Assembly (NCBI GenBank): GCA_012797725.1
Contig: JAAZON010000456.1
Coordinates: forward strand, 1-9,118
Source: SAR324 cluster bacterium
GTDB lineage: Bacteria; Bdellovibrionota; UBA2361; JAAZON01
Direction: 5' to 3'
DNA: 9,118 bases
Positions 6,105-9,118 of the stretch are shown here, one piece after another. The notes below the pieces were generated by a model, which saw only the letters and a list, made by a program, of their open reading frames with translations, did no database searches and had not been told where the DNA came from. The first letter of the stretch is position 1. Each line of letters starts with the position of its first letter. The position numbers and the translations under genes were made by a program.

Positions 6105-7105
6105 GCATTGAAATCATTGGACATACTGAGCAAAGAGAGTCTCTTGCAAGGCTTTGGGCAACTTCATCACTTCCTTCTGCTTTGTTGTTCTCGGGGCCTA
6201 AAGGCATAGGCAAATCTTTGGTAGCTAGGGAGCTAGCTGGATTGATTTTTTGCGATGAAAGGAAGACTTTTCAAAACAAAGCTTGCGGACAATGCCATAG
6301 TTGCAATGTTTTTAACTCCGGCAATATGCCAGACTTCTACATTCTTGACAGTGGAGAGAAAGACGAATCTGCTATTGCAAGGGTTCGCGGACTTCTATAT
6401 TCCCTGCATCTTAGAAGCTTCTCCTCTACTTACCGGGTGGTTATTCTTGATCAAGTTGAGAAGATGTCATTACAGGCATGCAATGTATTATTAAAGTCGC
6501 TTGAGGAGCCAAAACCAAATTCTTTCTTCATACTTATAAGCAGCAACCCTTCTCGGTTACCAATTACGGTTCGCTCGCGATGTCAGGATTGGCGTTTTAA
6601 CCCTCTTTCCACAGAAGAGATGCAAGAGCTTTTAAGAAATCAGCCCGAACTCATCCAACATAATGAAGCTTCTGACTGGTCTATTAATGAATTGATTACC
6701 TTAGCAGACGGCGCCCCTGCAAACCTTGGCAAATTGGCATCTGAGCTTGAGCTTTGGGAAGAAATCAAACAACGATTAGATAAAACTTTCAATGGAGATT
6801 TGGCCTCTGGTCTTGAATATGTGACTCAAATTAGTAAAAACAAAGATCTGCTTCCGGATTTCCTCCATTTAGCAAGAATCCATGCTCGCCAACGCATGTT
6901 AAAAAGCAAGGACAGTTTGTCTGCACTTAAATGGTCCTATGCCCTAGCAAATTTTATCTCTGCTGAGTACTTAATCTTTGAGAGGAATCTAAACTCGGCT
7001 TATGTGCTAAACGCTATTATCGCAGATCTCTTCTCATATCCTGACCTTGATGTAGATTACGCTTTGAAGCACAATGAACACTTAATTGCAAAAATGGTTG
7101 TTTAG
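6101..7105 (+). CDS. holB: DNA polymerase III subunit delta' (clamp loader)
   Basis: This is the delta' subunit of the replicative clamp loader, which with DnaX and HolA places the beta clamp on DNA. It is 334 aa, the usual size. The AAA+ module holds Walker A GPKGIGKS (32-39), a zinc site formed by C51, C62, C65 and C68, a Walker B-like strand VVILDQVEKM (113-122), LLKSLEEP (130-137) and the SRC motif in VRSRCQ (158-162). The helical C-terminal half is less conserved, as expected. An intact Walker A is common in delta' of many phyla, although E. coli delta' lacks a working one. It could be confused with DnaX, but DnaX is longer and sits elsewhere, and the tmk neighbourhood favours holB. It overlaps tmk by 4 nt, and its stop overlaps the ribosome binding site of the next gene. 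Confidence 0.93.
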   Translation: MSIEIIGHTEQRESLARLWATSSLPSALLFSGPKGIGKSLVARELAGLIFCDERKTFQNKACGQCHSCNVFNSGNMPDFYILDSGEKDESAIARVRGLLYSLHLRSFSSTYRVVILDQVEKMSLQACNVLLKSLEEPKPNSFFILISSNPSRLPITVRSRCQDWRFNPLSTEEMQELLRNQPELIQHNEASDWSINELITLADGAPANLGKLASELELWEEIKQRLDKTFNGDLASGLEYVTQISKNKDLLPDFLHLARIHARQRMLKSKDSLSALKWSYALANFISAEYLIFERNLNSAYVLNAIIADLFSYPDLDVDYALKHNEHLIAKMVV

Positions 7106-7108
7106 GAG
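7104..7108 (+). promoter_or_regulatory. Ribosome binding site overlapping the holB stop
   Basis: AGGAG at 7104-7108 shares bases with the holB TAG (7103-7105) and lies 7 nt before ATG 7116. It selects that ATG over the in-frame TTG at 7086 inside holB and suggests coupled translation. Confidence 0.75.
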
Positions 7109-7115
7109 AATTTCG

Positions 7116-7529
7116 ATGAACGATGCAAATCAAGAGATCAATCCGACTAATACAGAAACTAGAAGTCAAATGACCTTGGAAGCGCCTGAGCAAAAACTAG
7201 TCAGTATAGATCAGTTCGCTGAAATCGAACTTCGAGTAGCTCTGGTTGAAGAAGCAGAATCTATTCCAAAATCAAAAAAGCTTCTCAAGCTTCAAGTTTT
7301 TCTGGGTGAAAAGCTGGGCAGAAGACAAATATTGGCTGGCATAGCCCAGTATACGAGCCCCGAGGCTCTTATTGGCAAAAAGATCATTGTAGTGGCGAAT
7401 TTGCAGCCGGCTACTCTTATGGGTCTGCAAAGCCAGGGAATGCTTCTTGCAGTGCAAAATGAAGACTCATCAAAAGTTGAAGTTATTCAAGCGCCAGAAG
7501 GTTTTGAGCCTGGCGCAAGAATTCGTTAA
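7116..7529 (+). CDS. Free-standing tRNA-binding OB-fold protein, like the C-terminal domain of methionyl-tRNA synthetase
   Basis: This is a 137-aa protein. After a polar, probably flexible stretch of about 28 residues comes a complete tRNA_bind (EMAP-II/Trbp111-like) OB-fold: VSIDQFAEIELRVALV (29-44), PKSKKLLKLQV (51-61), RRQILAGIAQYTSPEALIGK (69-88), IVVANLQP (91-98), and GLQSQGMLLA (103-112) with a PPG.RI-like end (EPGARIR). In Bacillus and E. coli MetRS this domain follows the catalytic core and aids dimerisation and tRNA binding. Here no catalytic core precedes it. Stand-alone relatives include Trbp111 and the secretion chaperone CsaA; the wording of the motifs looks closer to the MetRS tail. 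Possible roles are a tRNA-binding partner to a MetRS encoded elsewhere, or a general tRNA-structure binder. The start at ATG 7116 is set by a good ribosome binding site. It lies between holB and tatD. Confidence 0.88.
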   Translation: MNDANQEINPTNTETRSQMTLEAPEQKLVSIDQFAEIELRVALVEEAESIPKSKKLLKLQVFLGEKLGRRQILAGIAQYTSPEALIGKKIIVVANLQPATLMGLQSQGMLLAVQNEDSSKVEVIQAPEGFEPGARIR

Positions 7530-7562
7530 TTGCCTGCAATAATATTTCTTTTCAATGAACAG

Positions 7563-8333
7563 ATGGAATTTTTTGACTCTCATACTCATATTGATCATGT
7601 TGATTTTGACAATGATCGAGAAGAAGTTATTTCGAGGGCGAAGTCAGCCGGTGTTACCCGAATGCTGACTGTAGGACCAAGTGATGGTATAGATTCATCT
7701 AGACGCGCAGTAGCCATTGCAAATTCTCATGATGGAATATGGGCCAGTGTCGGAATTCACCCTCATGATGTTGAAAAGGACTTCACCTACGATACTCTTC
7801 GTGCTCTTGCTTCTAATGAGAAAGTGGTTGCAATCGGTGAGAGTGGTTTGGACTATTTTAGAGATTGGTCTCCTTTCGACAAGCAGGAGGAACATTTTCG
7901 GCTACACATCGAGCTTGCCCTTGAAATAAAAAAACCTCTTATTATTCATTCACGAGAGGCTGCTTCCCAGTGCTTGAAAATTCTGAAATCTATGCATGCT
8001 GATTTAATTGGGGGAGTCTTTCACTGTTATTCGGGGGATGCAGACTTCGCCAAAGAGCTGGCAAACATGAATTTCCTTGTCTCCTTCGCAGGCTCTCTTA
8101 CTTTCAAAAACGCTCAAGTCTTGCGTGAAACCGCTAGCAAAATACCAATTGAACAAATACTAATCGAGACTGATGCTCCTTTTCTTTCACCATTACCATA
8201 TAGAGGAAGGAGATGTGAAAGCGCTTATGTAGTAGAAACCGCCAAATGTCTCGCCCAAATAAAAGGCCTGCCTCTTGAAGAGATTGCTGAATTAACCACT
8301 AGAAATACTATGAGGCTATTGGGTATTTTTTAG
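7563..8333 (+). CDS. tatD: TatD-family metal-dependent hydrolase/DNase
   Basis: This is a TIM-barrel, metal-dependent hydrolase of the TatD family. Characterised members are 3'-5' exonucleases or DNases linked to DNA repair and fragmentation; an older link to Tat export is not supported functionally. It is 256 aa, the normal length. The metal ligands are all present: H7 and H9 (FDSHTHID), E93 (IGESGLDYFRD), H129 (LIIHSREA), H154 (VFHCYSG) and D204 (IETDAPFLSP). The C-terminal NT..LLG helix (248-254) is also typical. I start at ATG 7563 because the family begins directly with this FDSHTH strand. The frame extends upstream to a TTG at 7530 that would add 11 untypical residues. No good Shine-Dalgarno precedes 7563. 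It follows the tRNA-binding gene by 33 nt and is the last gene of the operon, ending 12 nt before a convergent gene. Confidence 0.95.
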   Translation: MEFFDSHTHIDHVDFDNDREEVISRAKSAGVTRMLTVGPSDGIDSSRRAVAIANSHDGIWASVGIHPHDVEKDFTYDTLRALASNEKVVAIGESGLDYFRDWSPFDKQEEHFRLHIELALEIKKPLIIHSREAASQCLKILKSMHADLIGGVFHCYSGDADFAKELANMNFLVSFAGSLTFKNAQVLRETASKIPIEQILIETDAPFLSPLPYRGRRCESAYVVETAKCLAQIKGLPLEEIAELTTRNTMRLLGIF

Positions 8334-8345
8334 TTCTAAGAATTA

Positions 8346-8834
8346 TTATTTGAGCCTAGAAATCCTCCATAAACAATAACCCACTCCAGCAATCCCGCTT
8401 AACCAATCAATACTTGAATTTAATACGGCAATGGTTGCTGCCAAAACACTCATATCTAAGATCATCAACTTAAGATCGCATTTAAACTCAGCATATTCAT
8501 GCCTATACCTGGAATACAGCCTTGGGAAACCTGGTTTAACTTGCGGATGTTGCTTTTGCGCTTGCTCGACTTCTAAGCTTTTCCTTTCCATGTCAGTAGA
8601 CCGGAAAGTCTGAAATGCCCCTTGCTCTGTCTGAGTATTTCCTGCCCTTTCGTCCGACAGCGTGAATTGCCCTCTCTCTTGATCAAGACTCAAATCTCCG
8701 TAATATTTCCCGGGATCTCGTAGTCTGTCTCTTACTTCCTTATCTGAGCTATGAAAAAAATATAAAGTATCAAGCCCCCAATTTGGATCGGGCTCAGCAA
8801 ACTTAGATTCTGAAAATGAAGGCTGCTCTGGCAC
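8346..8834 (-). CDS. Unrecognised 162-aa protein with C-terminal membrane hairpin
   Basis: I recognise no family. From the GTG at 8834 the protein is 162 aa. The first 120 residues are polar and rich in Asp, Glu, Arg, Gln and Ser, with little hydrophobic core and a Gln/Lys/Glu stretch at 84-97, so they may be partly disordered. Two hydrophobic segments follow at about 122-139 and 142-158, separated by SSIDW, ending in RISRLK. That pattern suggests a tail-anchored hairpin in the membrane with the polar part on one side. There is no N-terminal signal. The GTG is the first possible start after an in-frame TAA; a short AGGG directly touches it and a GGGG lies about 13 nt upstream, so initiation is uncertain. 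The long open frame supports a real gene, but it could be a decayed one. It converges on tatD with only 12 nt between stops and no clear terminator. Confidence 0.6.
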   Translation of the reverse strand: MPEQPSFSESKFAEPDPNWGLDTLYFFHSSDKEVRDRLRDPGKYYGDLSLDQERGQFTLSDERAGNTQTEQGAFQTFRSTDMERKSLEVEQAQKQHPQVKPGFPRLYSRYRHEYAEFKCDLKLMILDMSVLAATIAVLNSSIDWLSGIAGVGYCLWRISRLK

Positions 8835-9118
8835 CCTGTAATTTTATCCCCATTCCTTTTCCTAAGATAGTAGCTTCAAATTAAGTTTTTAAGCCATTTA
8901 ATTTAAGTAACAATATAATTGCTCAAAAAGGGCTGGTCACCGCTCACGTGGGCTGCTAACACCCTGACAACACCGTCATTGCGAGGGCACGATAGTACCC
9001 GTGGCAATTCATAAGTTCAGATTGCCACGCTCTTTCGCGCTCGCAATGACGTCAACGCTTACTAGGCCTGAATAAGAGTAACGATCCCCCCCTTCGAGCA
9101 CCTTTCTTCGACAGCCCC
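8835..9118. other. Non-coding stretch to the window end
   Basis: No convincing open frame runs through this 284-nt region. The first 90 nt are AT-rich and may hold the promoter of the minus-strand gene at 8834. From about 8930 the composition becomes clearly more GC-rich, and the nested palindrome at 8974-9051 dominates. After it come a C7 run (9086-9092) and a segment with TTCGA twice, cut off by the window edge. Confidence 0.6.
8974..9051. repeat. Nested palindromic repeat of the CGTCATTGCGAG type
   Basis: The outer arms CGTCATTGCGAG (8974-8985) and CTCGCAATGACG (9040-9051) are exact reverse complements of 12 nt. Inside them lies a second exact pair, CGTGGCAAT (9000-9008) and ATTGCCACG (9021-9029), around a 12-nt loop. 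The stretches between the two pairs are 14 and 10 nt and do not match. Each half resembles the dispersed element CGTCATTGCGAG...GGCAATC that I recall from intergenic regions of many unrelated bacteria. As RNA this would fold into a long interrupted hairpin on either strand. It carries no protein and fits a non-autonomous mobile palindrome (MITE- or REP-like). I see no convincing target-site duplication. Confidence 0.85.

Noticed and set aside
7086..7115. TTG start for the tRNA-binding protein inside holB
   Set aside because: ATG 7116 has a well-placed AGGAG and removes an untypical overlap with holB.
7530..7562. TTG start for tatD directly after the previous stop
   Set aside because: Family members begin at the FDSHTH strand, which follows ATG 7563; the extra 11 residues have no counterpart.
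8930..9117. GGGCTG copies (8930, 8950) and CAGCCC near the window end as terminal inverted repeats of a larger element
   Set aside because: Only six bases match and the flanking bases do not continue the similarity, so chance is enough.

Overview
This window is bacterial chromosomal DNA, AT-rich (by eye near 40% GC), with closely packed genes and short spacers. No rRNA, tRNA, CRISPR array, transposase or phage gene is visible. The core genes (sufB, tmk, holB, tatD) and an isolated single-domain response regulator point to a free-living bacterium. I cannot assign a phylum from sequence alone. The copper ATPase has a Bacteroidota-like flavour, while the order tmk–holB–MetRS-like–tatD recalls Bacillota. 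An uncultured lineage such as Vampirovibrionota is possible, but that is a guess.

Layout. (1) 1-1249, +: the 3' two thirds of a copper-type P-type ATPase whose start lies off the left edge. (2) 1250-1429: a spacer with a strong 35-nt palindrome and a candidate promoter. (3) 1430-2473, +: a 347-aa protein I do not recognise, with a C-terminal region faintly like DUF535/VirK. (4) 2542-3294, -: a cysteine-peptidase-like (CHAP or NlpC/P60-type) protein. Its export signal appears to be cut off from its start codon by one base in a T6 run, and it carries a G9 tract near its 5' end. (5) 3409-4830, -: sufB, without other suf genes beside it. (6) 4831-5024: a divergent intergenic region with candidate promoters on both strands. 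(7) 5025-8333, +: a five-gene run of response regulator, tmk, holB, a free-standing MetRS-C/Trbp111-type tRNA-binding domain, and tatD. (8) 8346-8834, -: an unrecognised protein with a C-terminal hydrophobic hairpin, convergent with tatD. (9) 8835-9118: non-coding, holding a 78-bp nested palindromic repeat built on CGTCATTGCGAG.

How the genes fit together. Tmk makes dTDP for DNA synthesis, HolB is the clamp-loader delta' subunit, and TatD is a metal-dependent DNase/hydrolase. These form a replication and DNA-metabolism operon with ATGA and stop/Shine-Dalgarno overlaps. The tRNA-binding OB-fold protein sits where Bacillus has full-length methionyl-tRNA synthetase, so it may be a relic or a split domain. 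The most interesting locus is the putative secreted peptidase gene, with two homopolymers at its 5' end that look like phase-variation sites, sequencing errors or early decay.
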